A stretch of DNA of 64,000 bases from positions 62,001-126,000 of the forward strand of contig NZ_FCOA02000011.1 of assembly GCF_001544875.2 (NCBI RefSeq), given 5' to 3'. The notes beneath the pieces are model-generated. The model was not told the DNA's origin. It searched no databases and saw only the letters and a list, made by a program, of their open reading frames with translations. A program made the translations under genes and the position numbers. Within the stretch, counting starts at the first letter, position 1. Every line of letters begins with the position of its first letter. This document shows positions 26,779-35,409 of the stretch, in pieces. The stretch comes from Caballeronia hypogeia. GTDB lineage: Bacteria > Pseudomonadota > Gammaproteobacteria > Burkholderiales > Burkholderiaceae.

Positions 26779-27699
26779 ATGTCGGATCAACCAACGCCGC
26801 CGCCCGGCATGTGGCCGGTCCTCTACGCTTACTTCGACGCGCTGAACCGCCTCGACGGCGACGCCACGCGCAGGCAGATCGACGCGACCATTGCGGCGGG
26901 CGCGCCCGCCATCGTCACGCTCGGACTTGCGACCGAAGTGAATCGACTCTCCGACGACGAGAAGCGCACGATGATCGACGATTGCGCCGCGCATATCGCG
27001 GGCCGCGTGCCGCTCGCCGTCACGATCACGGGCGATTCGGCGGACGCACAAGTCGCGCTGGCGAGCCATGCGCTCGAACGCGGCGCATCGTGGCTCATTC
27101 TTCAGCCGCCCTCGATACGCGGCGAGCCCGAGGCCTTCTACTTCGACTTCTTCGCGACCGTGCTCGAACGCACCGGCGCGAGCGCGGGCATTCAGAACGC
27201 GCCGGAATATCTGGGCGTGGGTTTATCGGCGGAATCGATCGCGGCGCTCGCGGCCGAGCAGCCCAACTTCCGCCTGCTGAAAGGCGAAGGCCCGGCCGTC
27301 ACGATACGCGCGACCATCGAACGCCTGCGCGCGCTCGAACAGTCGCTCGCGGTGTTCAACGGACGCGGCGGGCAGGAGCTCATCGACAATCTGCGCGCCG
27401 GTTGCGACGGGCTGATCGTCGCGCCCGACGCCTTCGACCATCAGGTCGCGATTCACGAGGCCTACGCCGAAGGCCGCGAGCAGCAAGCCGAAGCGCTGTA
27501 CGCCGAAGCATTGCCGGAAATCGTCTTCGTGATGCAGTCCCTGGAAACGCTCACCTGTTACGGCAAGCGCATCGCGGCGTGGCGCATGGGTTTCGATGTC
27601 GCGCACGATCGCGGCGCGCGTCCGACGCAATTCGGCATCGAATGCGCGCGACGCTTCGCGCAACATCTCGGGCCGACTTCGCGCTTCTTGCATCGATGA
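26779..27699 (+). CDS. DapA/NAL-family lyase or dehydratase, probably acting on 2-keto-3-deoxy-pentonate
   Basis: A 306-residue TIM-barrel protein from ATG 26779, with GGAGG 7 bp upstream. The Schiff-base lysine is likely in FRLLKGEGP (~residue 172). The preceding IQNAPEYLG (~139) replaces the YNxP of true dihydrodipicolinate synthases, so that role is unlikely. Coupled to the upstream dehydratase, it would dehydrate or cleave 2-keto-3-deoxy-L-arabinonate (AraD-like). No semialdehyde dehydrogenase gene follows, so the pathway must be completed elsewhere. Confidence 0.85.
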   Translation: MSDQPTPPPGMWPVLYAYFDALNRLDGDATRRQIDATIAAGAPAIVTLGLATEVNRLSDDEKRTMIDDCAAHIAGRVPLAVTITGDSADAQVALASHALERGASWLILQPPSIRGEPEAFYFDFFATVLERTGASAGIQNAPEYLGVGLSAESIAALAAEQPNFRLLKGEGPAVTIRATIERLRALEQSLAVFNGRGGQELIDNLRAGCDGLIVAPDAFDHQVAIHEAYAEGREQQAEALYAEALPEIVFVMQSLETLTCYGKRIAAWRMGFDVAHDRGARPTQFGIECARRFAQHLGPTSRFLHR

Positions 27700-27700
27700 A

Positions 27701-28681
27701 TCAGCGGGCCGGGCGGCGCGTGAAGCGCTGTTCGGTCACCGTCGCGCCCCATTGCGTGCCTTCGGCTTCGTCCGCCAGCCCGAAGCCGAACGATTCATAC
27801 AGATGCCGCGCGGCGTCGAGACCCTTGAAGGTCCACAGACAGGTCTCGTCGTAGTGGGCGTCGACGAAGGTCATCGCGCGCGTCATCAACTGTCGTCCGA
27901 TACCGCTGCCGCGCAACGCATCGTCGACGATGAACCAGCGCAGATGCGCGACGCGCGTTTGCAGGTCGCCATCGATCGCCAGCGAACCCAGCGTGCGCTC
28001 GCCTTTCATCACGAGCCACAGCGCCTTGCCGGGCGCGGGAAGCGACTCCGCGAACGCGGCCAGCCCGGTCGCGACCTTGCGTTCGAAGAACACGCCGAAG
28101 CCCGCATGCTGCGCGTAATAGCGCGCGTGCAGACTCGCCACATCACCGATGCAGCCCGGCCGATATCCTTCCACGACACACACGCTTTCCGGGTGCGCGT
28201 CGCCCGGCTTCTTCGGCTTGCGATCATGACCGTGCGCGAGCGCATCGGCATAAAGCGCGAGCGAGCGCACAAGCGTTTGCTGATCTTCGGGCACCATGCG
28301 GCGCAGCGCGTCGGAGACCTGATCGGTCGCGAACTTGTCGATCCTTCTGCGCAGCTTCTGCCCCGCCGCGGTGAGGTACAGCTCGGACGAGCGCGCGTCC
28401 TCGCTCGATGTCTGCCGCGTGACGAGGCCCGCCGCTTCGAGCCGCGCGATCTGCCGGCTCGTGTTCGACTTGTCGAGCCGCAGAATGCCGGCGATGTCGC
28501 GCGCCTGGATGCCGGGCGCCGCGCCGATCTCGATGATCGCGTGCACCGCCGAAGGCGCGAGGCCGCTGTCCGCGAGCGTGTTGCGCATGAAGCCGAGTTC
28601 GCGCACGAGCTTGCGCGAGAAGTCGCGCAATTCGAGTATGGTCTTGTCGCGCGATTGAACCGGTGTGTCGATGAAATCCAT
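27701..28681 (-). CDS. MarR-type regulator fused to a GNAT acetyltransferase (copy 1)
   Basis: A 326-residue protein from ATG 28681. The N-terminal MarR winged helix (about 20-145, with LRLDKSNTSRQIARLEAAGLVTRQTSSEDARSSELYLT) is joined to a C-terminal GNAT domain (about 165-320, with WFIVDDALRGSGIGRQLMTRAM). Such fusions are widespread, but their substrates are mostly unknown. Two matching inverted repeats lie directly upstream, suggesting autoregulation. It is convergent with the DapA-like gene, with 1 bp between them. A second fusion of this kind lies at 36462. Confidence 0.88.
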   Translation of the reverse strand: MDFIDTPVQSRDKTILELRDFSRKLVRELGFMRNTLADSGLAPSAVHAIIEIGAAPGIQARDIAGILRLDKSNTSRQIARLEAAGLVTRQTSSEDARSSELYLTAAGQKLRRRIDKFATDQVSDALRRMVPEDQQTLVRSLALYADALAHGHDRKPKKPGDAHPESVCVVEGYRPGCIGDVASLHARYYAQHAGFGVFFERKVATGLAAFAESLPAPGKALWLVMKGERTLGSLAIDGDLQTRVAHLRWFIVDDALRGSGIGRQLMTRAMTFVDAHYDETCLWTFKGLDAARHLYESFGFGLADEAEGTQWGATVTEQRFTRRPAR

Positions 28682-28693
28682 GACGTCTCCATC

Positions 28694-28742
28694 GGTTGCG
28701 GAGCGCAACCATATCGGCTCAATATAGTTGCGGCTCGCAACT
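28694..28742 (-). promoter_or_regulatory. Paired MarR operators
   Basis: GGTTGC-N5-GCAACC (28694-28710) and AGTTGC-N5-GCAACT (28726-28742), centre to centre 32 bp, about three helical turns. They start 13 bp upstream of the MarR-GNAT ATG and span its expected promoter. Confidence 0.75.
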
Positions 28743-28763
28743 TGTTCAAGGGAAAAGTCCAGG

Positions 28764-28780
28764 CCCCGAAAATCCTCACC
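28764..28780 (+). repeat. Remote iteron-like site
   Basis: CCCCGAAAATCCTCACC has one mismatch (first base) to the origin iteron consensus. It is intergenic, about 17 kb from the array, next to the MarR operators. Confidence 0.65.
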
Positions 28781-28819
28781 TTTGCCCACGCAGCCGCGCA
28801 AGACATGCGGGCCGATGCG

Positions 28820-29656
28820 TCATGAGGCGGCCGCCGGATTCAGGCAATGGCCGAACACATCGGCGAAACCGCCGCGCGTTACGTCCGTCGCGGCGATCGC
28901 TTGCGCGACGCGCGGCGAGCACAGCGCGGCGAGCTCGTCTGCGTGATGGTAGTCGCGCATGGCTGGCGTGATCGGCACGAGGCCGAGCGTCGCCGGGTGG
29001 CTGTAGATTTCCAGCACGCCGCGCGGCGCTTTGGCCAGCGCGCCGAGCAGCGCGGCCTCGTCCATGCGGCCGGTCCCGGCGAGCCCGGCGATCCAGTCGT
29101 TATGCGCGATGCCCGCGCGATCGAGCCGCGTGCGCACCCATGCGAGCCACGGCGCGAGCCAGGGCGACCCGTTGCGCTCGCGCGGCAGGCGCATCGCGCG
29201 CATGCCGAATTGCGGGCCGATCTCGAGAATCAGCGAGAGTACGGTCGGATGCAGATGAAAATGCTTGTGCGTGTTGACGTGATCGAGCGTGAGGCCGGTC
29301 GCGGCGAACGCCTTGAACTGCGCGTGGATTTCGCTGGCGAGCTGCCGCCGCACGTCGGGCAGAAAGAAGAAGCGCACGCCGTTGGCGAGCATCGTGCCGA
29401 CGAAGCTGCCGCGCGTATCGACGAGATCGGGAATCGACCATTGCGGCAGCGACGCGAGACCATCGGTCAGCACGAGATGCAGGCCGATGCGCAAGCGCGG
29501 ATTGGCACGCGCGATCTTCACGGCGTCATACGCGACGGGCGCGCCGACCATCAGACTCGCGCACGTGAGCACGCCTTCGCGATGCGCGCGCTCGACCGCA
29601 GCGTTCACGCGCTCGTGGAGGCCGAAGTCATCGGCGGTGACGATCAGGCCGTGCAT
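28820..29656 (-). CDS. hpnK: YdjC/ChbG-family carbohydrate deacetylase, HpnK-like
   Basis: A 278-residue protein; ATG 29656 is chosen because MHGLIVTADDFG is the canonical start, with the metal Asp at 9-10. The metal histidines are in DHVNTHKHFHLHP, and the C-terminus has YSHPAT. The spacing and strings such as VRFFFLPDVRRQLASEIHAQFKAF are typical of the hopanoid-associated member HpnK. No other hopanoid gene is visible here. NaxD, a lipid A-modifying deacetylase, belongs to the same family, which is relevant given the PmrA-like boxes to the right. Confidence 0.82.
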   Translation of the reverse strand: MHGLIVTADDFGLHERVNAAVERAHREGVLTCASLMVGAPVAYDAVKIARANPRLRIGLHLVLTDGLASLPQWSIPDLVDTRGSFVGTMLANGVRFFFLPDVRRQLASEIHAQFKAFAATGLTLDHVNTHKHFHLHPTVLSLILEIGPQFGMRAMRLPRERNGSPWLAPWLAWVRTRLDRAGIAHNDWIAGLAGTGRMDEAALLGALAKAPRGVLEIYSHPATLGLVPITPAMRDYHHADELAALCSPRVAQAIAATDVTRGGFADVFGHCLNPAAAS

Positions 29657-29723
29657 CGCGTCTCGCGCGCGCCCGGAACGATGAAAAGCGTGTGTTTCAC
29701 GAATGCGAAGTCCCGCGGAGTGG

Positions 29724-30050
29724 TCATCGGCTGCCGGATGCACTGGCGTCATAGTGCTTGCCCGCACGGTCAACCGTCATGCGCACGCCGCGCCACACGA
29801 CGCGCGAACCTACCGATGCGGCGGGCCATCGCAACCCCATCGGCGTGTCGCGCAGCGCATACGCGCGGATGAGGCGTTCGACGACCGCGGCGGCGGGATC
29901 GCAGGCGCTCGCCACGCCGAACAGCAATTGGTACGACGGATACGTCCGCATGCACGGATGCACGAACGCCGCGAGCGTGACGTGGCGCGTGACCGCCCGG
30001 CATGGCGCGATCAGAACCCGGAGAAGGAGCGGAATCGAATGCACGGTCAT
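29724..30050 (-). CDS. Small uncharacterised protein (tentative)
   Basis: A 108-residue reading from ATG 30050 (MTVHSIPLLLRVLIAPCRAVTRHVTLAAFVHP...). A hydrophobic N-terminal stretch is followed by a basic, Trp-containing C-terminus. There is no recognisable family. Support: it runs in the same direction as the HpnK-like gene, 67 bp upstream, and a PmrA-box-like repeat lies 145 bp before its start. The opposite strand also has long open frames, so coding is not certain. Confidence 0.4.
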   Translation of the reverse strand: MTVHSIPLLLRVLIAPCRAVTRHVTLAAFVHPCMRTYPSYQLLFGVASACDPAAAVVERLIRAYALRDTPMGLRWPAASVGSRVVWRGVRMTVDRAGKHYDASASGSR

Positions 30051-30194
30051 CGCCGGGCCGCCTGCGAGACGGGCTCGGCGCGCGTCGTCAAGGGCGCGTC
30101 GCGCCCGGGCGACGGCATGTCGTTCCTTGCGGCTGGCTTGCACATCGAAGGCATTCGTGAGCGTTCCGGGAATGGCAAGGGTGACGTGCGGCAC

Positions 30195-30211
30195 CTTATG
30201 GGATGCTTAGC
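30195..30211. promoter_or_regulatory. PmrA-box-like direct repeat (weak)
   Basis: CTTATG-GGATG-CTTAGC. Same 6-5-6 spacing as the two boxes near the two-component system, with more changes. Confidence 0.45.
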
Positions 30212-30287
30212 GAAGCGAACGGACGCGCATCGAAATACGCTTGAAAGGCATCGGCGAGCTAGGCCGGGGAGCCGGGCGGCCGACCAA

Positions 30288-30315
30288 AAAAAACCCGGCA
30301 TTGAAGCCGGGTTAA
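30288..30315 (-). terminator. Rho-independent terminator of the small membrane protein gene
   Basis: On the minus strand a 9-bp stem, AACCCGGCT/GCCGGGTT-like around a short loop, is followed by a run of eight Ts. It ends transcription coming from 30727. Confidence 0.8.
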
Positions 30316-30337
30316 GGGGATCGGGCATGTTCCGAGG

Positions 30338-30727
30338 TCACACCCGACCGCGTGGCACTCTGCAGGACGCCGCCGCCTGCGCGCATGAGGGAGCTGCGCC
30401 TGACCGAATTTCCGCAGGATGAAGTTCGGCGTGAAGTTGTACGAGCCAGTCGCGCGCGTCCGGACTGGAGATCACGATGCCGTGGGTCTTCGCCCGAATG
30501 CGCCGGGCGGAGTGCGCTTCTGCGAACGCCAGCTTCGCTGCGCGCCGCACGACCAGCACGATGGCCACGGCGCTCGCGAGGGTCGCGGCGCGCACCAGGT
30601 TGCTCTGGATCGCGTTGACGTGCCCGGTGCAGCCGCAGACGGCGAGCCACGCCGCATCCGACGCCGCGACGCACAACGCGATCAACACCGCGTGCGCGCG
30701 CAGGGAAACGAGGGTGGATGCTCGCAT
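30338..30727 (-). CDS. Small membrane protein divergent from the two-component system (tentative)
   Basis: A 129-residue reading from ATG 30727 (a GTG at 30733 is possible). There are two hydrophobic segments (about 9-30 and 45-60) and a basic C-terminal tail. No family is recognised. A good terminator follows directly on the same strand, and a PmrA-box-like repeat lies 62 bp upstream of the start. Together these support a real gene in the regulon of the adjacent response regulator. Confidence 0.5.
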   Translation of the reverse strand: MRASTLVSLRAHAVLIALCVAASDAAWLAVCGCTGHVNAIQSNLVRAATLASAVAIVLVVRRAAKLAFAEAHSARRIRAKTHGIVISSPDARDWLVQLHAELHPAEIRSGAAPSCAQAAASCRVPRGRV

Positions 30728-30788
30728 CGGCACTCCGGAGCAAGGTGGCCGCGGAACGGCACGGTGACGGTATGGTGCGTGTCCTTAC

Positions 30789-30805
30789 CTTATGCGATGC
30801 TTAAG
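30789..30805. promoter_or_regulatory. PmrA-box-like direct repeat
   Basis: CTTATG-CGATG-CTTAAG. Placed between the divergent small membrane gene and the response regulator. Confidence 0.6.
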
Positions 30806-30858
30806 CGCGCCGATGCGCGGTCTCGCGTGACAGCCGGAATGTGCGTGCCCGTGCGTTG

Positions 30859-30875
30859 CTTAAGTGACGCTTAAG
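30859..30875 (+). promoter_or_regulatory. PmrA-box direct repeat upstream of the response regulator
   Basis: CTTAAG-TGACG-CTTAAG, a perfect 6-5-6 direct repeat of the type bound by PmrA/BasR, 47 bp before the response regulator ATG. It suggests autoregulation. Confidence 0.75.
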
Positions 30876-30922
30876 CATGCCGGACGGACAATCTGCGGCC
30901 TGTGCGAGGATGGAGAACCTGG

Positions 30923-31585
30923 ATGCGCCTGTTATTGGTGGAGGACGACGAGATGATTGCGGAAACCGTGCTCGCCGCGTTGCGCCGCGCGAATTACACG
31001 GTGGATTGGGCGCAGGACGGCCGCGCGGCCGAACTGTCGCTCGGCAATGGCGTGTACGACCTCGTGCTGCTGGACCTGAACCTGCCCAAACGCGACGGCC
31101 TCGAAGTGCTCGCCACGTATCGCAAGAACGGCGGCGATGCGCCGGTGATCATCCTTACCGCGCGCGATACCGTCGACGATCGGATTCGCGGCCTTGACAC
31201 CGGCGCGGACGATTACCTGATGAAGCCCTTCGATCTCGACGAGCTCGCCGCCCGCGTGCGCGCGCTGCTGCGACGGCGCACGGGGCACAAGCATCCGGTG
31301 TACACGCACGGCGAGCTCGCGCTCGACCCCGCCGCGCACGAAGCCACCAAGGGCGGCGTCGCGCTCAATCTCGTGCCGCGCGAATTCGCGCTGCTGCAGG
31401 CGCTGATCGAGGAGCCGGCCCGGGTGTTCCGCCGCTCCGAGCTCGAAGAGAAGCTGTACGGCTGGGGCGAGGAAGTGGGCAGCAACGCCATCGAAGTCCA
31501 TGTGCACAGTCTGCGGCGCAAGATCGGCGCGGAGGAAATCGTGACCGTGCGCGGCGTCGGCTATCGACTGAAGAGGATCGGATGA
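30923..31585 (+). CDS. OmpR-family response regulator (PmrA/QseB subfamily)
   Basis: A 220-residue protein from ATG 30923. The receiver domain (1-115) has acidic D8/D9, phospho-acceptor D51 (LVLLDLNLP), TAR around 81-83 and DDYLMKPF. The winged-helix output domain (about 125-218) has LVPREFALLQAL and NAIEVHVHSLRRKIG...VRGVGYRL. The length and strings are closest to QseB/PmrA. Its stop overlaps the histidine kinase start by four bases. The perfect CTTAAG repeat upstream supports a PmrA-like DNA specificity. Confidence 0.93.
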   Translation: MRLLLVEDDEMIAETVLAALRRANYTVDWAQDGRAAELSLGNGVYDLVLLDLNLPKRDGLEVLATYRKNGGDAPVIILTARDTVDDRIRGLDTGADDYLMKPFDLDELAARVRALLRRRTGHKHPVYTHGELALDPAAHEATKGGVALNLVPREFALLQALIEEPARVFRRSELEEKLYGWGEEVGSNAIEVHVHSLRRKIGAEEIVTVRGVGYRLKRIG

Positions 31586-32961
31586 CGTCGATTCGCCGGT
31601 GGCTGCTGGGCTGGCTCATCTGCGGGCTCGCGCTCGCGTGCGTGGCCGCGGGCATCGGCATCTTCAACACCGCGCGGGTGGAGGCGGGCGAGCTGTTCGA
31701 TTACGAGCTGCGCACCGTCGCGCTTTCGCTGCCGCATTCGATCAGCGCCGAAGATGTCGCGCAAGGGCGCAATCCCGAGCTGCACGGCATCGCGGACGAC
31801 CGGCTCGTCATCGACATCTGGGATCTGTCGGGGCGTCTCATCTATCACTCGCCGCACGAGCCCGCGCTGCCGCGCTTCGGCGACGGCTTTCGCTCCGCCG
31901 AACGCGAAGGCCTGAGCTGGCGCGCGTTCGGCGTCGCGCAGCAGGATCGTTTCGTGCAGGTCGCGCAGCCCGCCTACATTCGCGACGATCTCGCTCTCTC
32001 GCTCGCGCTGCGTACCGTCTGGCCGCTCGTGCCGCTGATTCCGGTGATCGTCGTGATCGTGCTGCTGGTCGTCGCGCGCGGGCTTTCGCCGGTGCGCTGG
32101 CTGTCGGAGGCGCTTGCCGCGCGCTCGCCCGAATCGCTCGAGCCGGTCGAGTTCGCCACGCCGATGCCTCTCGAGTTGCGCCCGCTCGTCGATGCGCTGA
32201 ACGGGCTACTCGCGCGCCTCGACGAGGCGTCGCAGGCACAACGCACCTTCGTGGCGGACGCGGCGCACGAACTGCGAACGCCGCTCACCGCGCTCAAGCT
32301 GCAGATTCAGGGCGCGATAGGCGACGGCTCGCTCAAGGTGGACGGCGCCACGCTCGCCAAGATCGACGGCCGGCTGAACCGGCTCATCCATCTCTCGCAG
32401 CAGCTCCTGAGCATGGCGCGCGAGGACGCCGCGCAGGAAGCCGCGATCGCGCCGATGAGTCTGCGCATGCTCTGCGAGCAGCGCGTGGGCGATTTTTCGC
32501 TGCTGGCGGAGGCGAAGTCGATCGATCTCGGCCTCGAACTGGAGCACGCGCTGGGCGACCGGGACGCGTTCACGATCATGGGCGACGCCCACGCGCTTGC
32601 CGTGCTGATCAACAATCTGCTCGACAACGCGATACGCCATACGCCGCGCGGCGGACGCGTCGATGTGTCGTTGCGGCGCGAGGACAACGGCATCGCGCTG
32701 ACGGTGCTCGATTCCGGCGCCGGCATTCCCGAAAGCGAGATCGAGCGCGTGTGCGACCGCTTCTATCGGTGCATCGGCACGGCGGGACACGGCAGCGGAC
32801 TCGGGCTCGCGATCGCGCAGCGCGTCGCGCAGCGTCATCATGCGATGCTCGAAGTGAAGAATCGCGTCAATGCGAGCGGGCTCAGCGTGTCCGTGCGCGG
32901 CTTGCGCACGATCACGCCGCAGTCGCACACGAAGGATTTCGTCGGCGGAATGCAGGTCTGA
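31582..32961 (+). CDS. Sensor histidine kinase (QseC/PmrB-like)
   Basis: A 459-residue kinase with TM segments at about 8-28 and 147-165 bracketing a ~115-residue periplasmic sensor region. The phospho-accepting H229 is in FVADAAHELRTPLTALK. The N-box is NNLLDNAIRHTP, the G1 box DSGAGIPESEI and the G2 box GSGLGLAIAQR. It is translationally coupled to the response regulator (ATGA overlap). The periplasmic sensor lacks an obvious ExxE iron motif, so the signal is unknown. Confidence 0.93.
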   Translation: MTSIRRWLLGWLICGLALACVAAGIGIFNTARVEAGELFDYELRTVALSLPHSISAEDVAQGRNPELHGIADDRLVIDIWDLSGRLIYHSPHEPALPRFGDGFRSAEREGLSWRAFGVAQQDRFVQVAQPAYIRDDLALSLALRTVWPLVPLIPVIVVIVLLVVARGLSPVRWLSEALAARSPESLEPVEFATPMPLELRPLVDALNGLLARLDEASQAQRTFVADAAHELRTPLTALKLQIQGAIGDGSLKVDGATLAKIDGRLNRLIHLSQQLLSMAREDAAQEAAIAPMSLRMLCEQRVGDFSLLAEAKSIDLGLELEHALGDRDAFTIMGDAHALAVLINNLLDNAIRHTPRGGRVDVSLRREDNGIALTVLDSGAGIPESEIERVCDRFYRCIGTAGHGSGLGLAIAQRVAQRHHAMLEVKNRVNASGLSVSVRGLRTITPQSHTKDFVGGMQV

Positions 32962-33028
32962 ATGAAAGCGCAAGATGCGGAGCGCGCGGCGCCCTGCATC
33001 TTGCGATGCTTGCCATTCTGTTTCCTCC

Positions 33029-33220
33029 ATGCGGATCAGTCATGCCGAAGTCGCTTTCGTCGCGGCATCCGAGCCCAAAACGCTGAAAGAACGTCTGGGC
33101 GACAAAGCCAGCGACGCCCCGAAGGAAGTCCCCTTGGGGGATGAGCCGTGCGTCGACAATTGCAAGGTGCCCGCCGAGCAGCGCGGCACGAAGGTGCGTC
33201 CCGATACCTGCGCTCGCTGA
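33029..33220 (+). CDS. Small hydrophilic protein (tentative)
   Basis: A 63-residue reading, MRISHAEVAFVAASEPKTLK... ending in KVRPDTCAR. Third codon positions are strongly G/C, as in its neighbours. The string KERLGDKASD...VDNCKVP.EQRGTK looks like a small conserved Burkholderia protein, but I cannot name a family. It has three Cys residues. It follows the kinase gene by 67 bp. Confidence 0.45.
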   Translation: MRISHAEVAFVAASEPKTLKERLGDKASDAPKEVPLGDEPCVDNCKVPAEQRGTKVRPDTCAR

Positions 33221-33284
33221 AGAGCGCGCGTTTGTGGTACCGTTGGCGGGTGTACTAATTCGTACAAATATCAAGGAGCCCGCC

Positions 33285-34331
33285 TTGTCGTCTACTCAAA
33301 CCTCTTCCGTCCTGCGCCTCGGCATTCTCGGCGGCGCGAATATCGCCAGGCAGTTCGCGCGTGATGTCAGGTCAAGCACGAACGTGCGTGTCGTGGCCGT
33401 CGCGAGCCGCAGCGACGACAGCGCGAAAGCATTTGCCGAATCCAATGGCATCGAACGCTGGTTCGGCAGCTATGACGCGCTGCTCGCGAGCCCGGACATC
33501 GATGCGGTCTACATTCCGCTTCCGAACAGCCTGCATGCGGAGTGGGCGATCAAGGCGGCCGAACACGGCAAGCACATCCTGTGCGAGAAGCCGCTCGCGC
33601 TCGATCGCAACGAAGCGGCGCGCATGTTCGAAGCCGCCGATCGCAACGGCGTAATGCTGCTCGAATCGTTCCCGTGGTACTTCCAGCCGCAGACCGCGGC
33701 GATGATGTCGCTGATCGGCGAAGGCGCGATCGGCGACGTGCGCGCCATTCAGGCGAACTTCGGCTTCACGGTGGGCAATCCCGGCGCGAACATCCGCATG
33801 AAGCCCGAGCTCGGCGGCGGCGCGCTGCTCGATGCGGGCAGTTATCCGCTGAGCCTCATTCGCCTCGTGATGGGCGCGGCGCCGCAACGTGTCGACGCCA
33901 TCGCGACGTGGGCCGACAGCCGCGTGGACATCAGCCTGATGGCGACGCTCGTCTACGCCGATGGCCGCCGCGCGCAGGTGTCCTGTTCGATGGACGCGGC
34001 CAACCATCGTCACGCGACCATCATCGGTACCCAGGGCACGATCGAAACCGAATACCTGAATCACACGAGCGAGCAGAGCGGCGGACATCCGTACGGCTAT
34101 CTGCCGAGCCAGTTGCGCGTGCGGCGCGGCATTCCGAATTCGGTGCCGTTCGAGACGATCGAATCGGAACCGGGCAGCGGCTTCTTCTTCGCGGCGGAGA
34201 GCTTCGCGCGCATGATCGCGACGCACGACACCGCGGCCATCGAGTACTACGCGCAAGTGAGCCTCGACAATGCCGCGACGCTCGCTGCGATCATCGCGAG
34301 CGCGCGCGGCGAAAGGTCCGTCGCGCTCTGA
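33285..34331 (+). CDS. Gfo/Idh/MocA-family oxidoreductase
   Basis: A 348-residue protein. I place the start at TTG 33285 because AAGGAG lies at the right distance and the Rossmann motif (LRLGILGGANIARQF) begins about ten residues later; the longer frame upstream has no family similarity. The family motif CEKPLALD (~95) carries the catalytic Lys, and GGGALLDAGSYPLSLIRLVMG is the second-domain signature. It is a NAD(P)-dependent sugar or xylose/scyllo-inositol-type dehydrogenase; the substrate is unknown. Confidence 0.87.
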   Translation: MSSTQTSSVLRLGILGGANIARQFARDVRSSTNVRVVAVASRSDDSAKAFAESNGIERWFGSYDALLASPDIDAVYIPLPNSLHAEWAIKAAEHGKHILCEKPLALDRNEAARMFEAADRNGVMLLESFPWYFQPQTAAMMSLIGEGAIGDVRAIQANFGFTVGNPGANIRMKPELGGGALLDAGSYPLSLIRLVMGAAPQRVDAIATWADSRVDISLMATLVYADGRRAQVSCSMDAANHRHATIIGTQGTIETEYLNHTSEQSGGHPYGYLPSQLRVRRGIPNSVPFETIESEPGSGFFFAAESFARMIATHDTAAIEYYAQVSLDNAATLAAIIASARGERSVAL

Positions 34332-34395
34332 TGCGCACAAGCGATTCACGCGCCGCCGGGGCGCGTGAATCTTCGTCGAGCGCGGCATCAGTGGC

Positions 34396-35256
34396 TCAAC
34401 GCTTGACGACCACCACTTCGAGATACTCGCTCGGCACCACGAGCGATGAGGTTCCGCCCACATTGCAGCGATCGAGCAGCGCCGTGATATCGCGATCGAG
34501 ATCGGCCTGTTTCGCGGCATCGAGCGCGGCGAATGCGCGAAGCGTCGGCCCGTAGAAATCGCGGAACATCTGAATCCAGTGCGCGCTCGATTCGTAGCGG
34601 AAATTGAAGTACTTGCGCACGCAACGAATATCGGCGGCCTGGGCGCCGAACAACGCGACCAGATGCGGCTCGGTGCCCCACAGCGCGGGCGACTGCAATC
34701 CCGCGGGCGGCGGCACATAAGCGCCGATCACCTTGAACAACTGGCCGATGAAACCCTCGGGCGTCCAGTTCGCGAGCCCGATGCGCCCGCCGTTTCTCGT
34801 CACGCGCAGCATTTCGCGCGCGGGGCGCTTGTGATCCGGCGTGAACATCGCGCCGTAAGTGCTGAGCACGACGTCGAACGCGCCGTCGTCGAAGGGCAGG
34901 TCCTCCGCATCGGCCACCTGGAAGTCGATGGCGAGGCCCTCGGCTTGCGCGCGCGCCCGGCCCTTTTCCAGCAGCGCGGGCACGTAGTCCGTCGATGTCA
35001 CGCGCGCGAAGCGGTGCGCGGCGGCGAGCGTGGCGTTGCCGTTGCCCGCGGCGACGTCGAGCACGCGTTCGCCGGCGCGCACGTCGGCGGCTTCGGCGAG
35101 CATCTCGCCCACGATTTGCAGGGTCGTGCCGATCACGGCGAAGTCTCCGCTCGCCCAGGTGGCCTGCTGCCTGGCCTTGATCGCAGCGTAGTCGGGTTCG
35201 CTGGCTTGTGCGGGAGCCGGCTCGTCGTGAACCGCGGATGTATTCAACGCATGCAT
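34396..35256 (-). CDS. Class I SAM-dependent methyltransferase
   Basis: A 286-residue protein from ATG 35256. SAM-binding motif I is VLDVAAGNGNATLAAA (~65-80), the acidic loop follows at TSTDYVP, motif II is VADAEDLPFDDGAFDVVLSTYGAMF, and post-motif II is GGRIGLANWTPEGFIGQ. It belongs to the UbiE/Methyltransf_11 group; the substrate is not evident. It is divergent from an AraC-family regulator at 35410, which may control it. Confidence 0.87.
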   Translation of the reverse strand: MHALNTSAVHDEPAPAQASEPDYAAIKARQQATWASGDFAVIGTTLQIVGEMLAEAADVRAGERVLDVAAGNGNATLAAAHRFARVTSTDYVPALLEKGRARAQAEGLAIDFQVADAEDLPFDDGAFDVVLSTYGAMFTPDHKRPAREMLRVTRNGGRIGLANWTPEGFIGQLFKVIGAYVPPPAGLQSPALWGTEPHLVALFGAQAADIRCVRKYFNFRYESSAHWIQMFRDFYGPTLRAFAALDAAKQADLDRDITALLDRCNVGGTSSLVVPSEYLEVVVVKR

Positions 35257-35409
35257 GGTTCCTTCTCCAGATGGTGTGTCGAACGTCGCCCTGATGGCGG
35301 GCATGAGCAGTATCCCGTTACCATCCTGTAAGCACCTGTCCGCAAGTCGACGCGAATGTGCTGTTCGTCCACGATGCGCGGCGTAGTCCAATGACTCCGC
35401 GGGGCCGAC

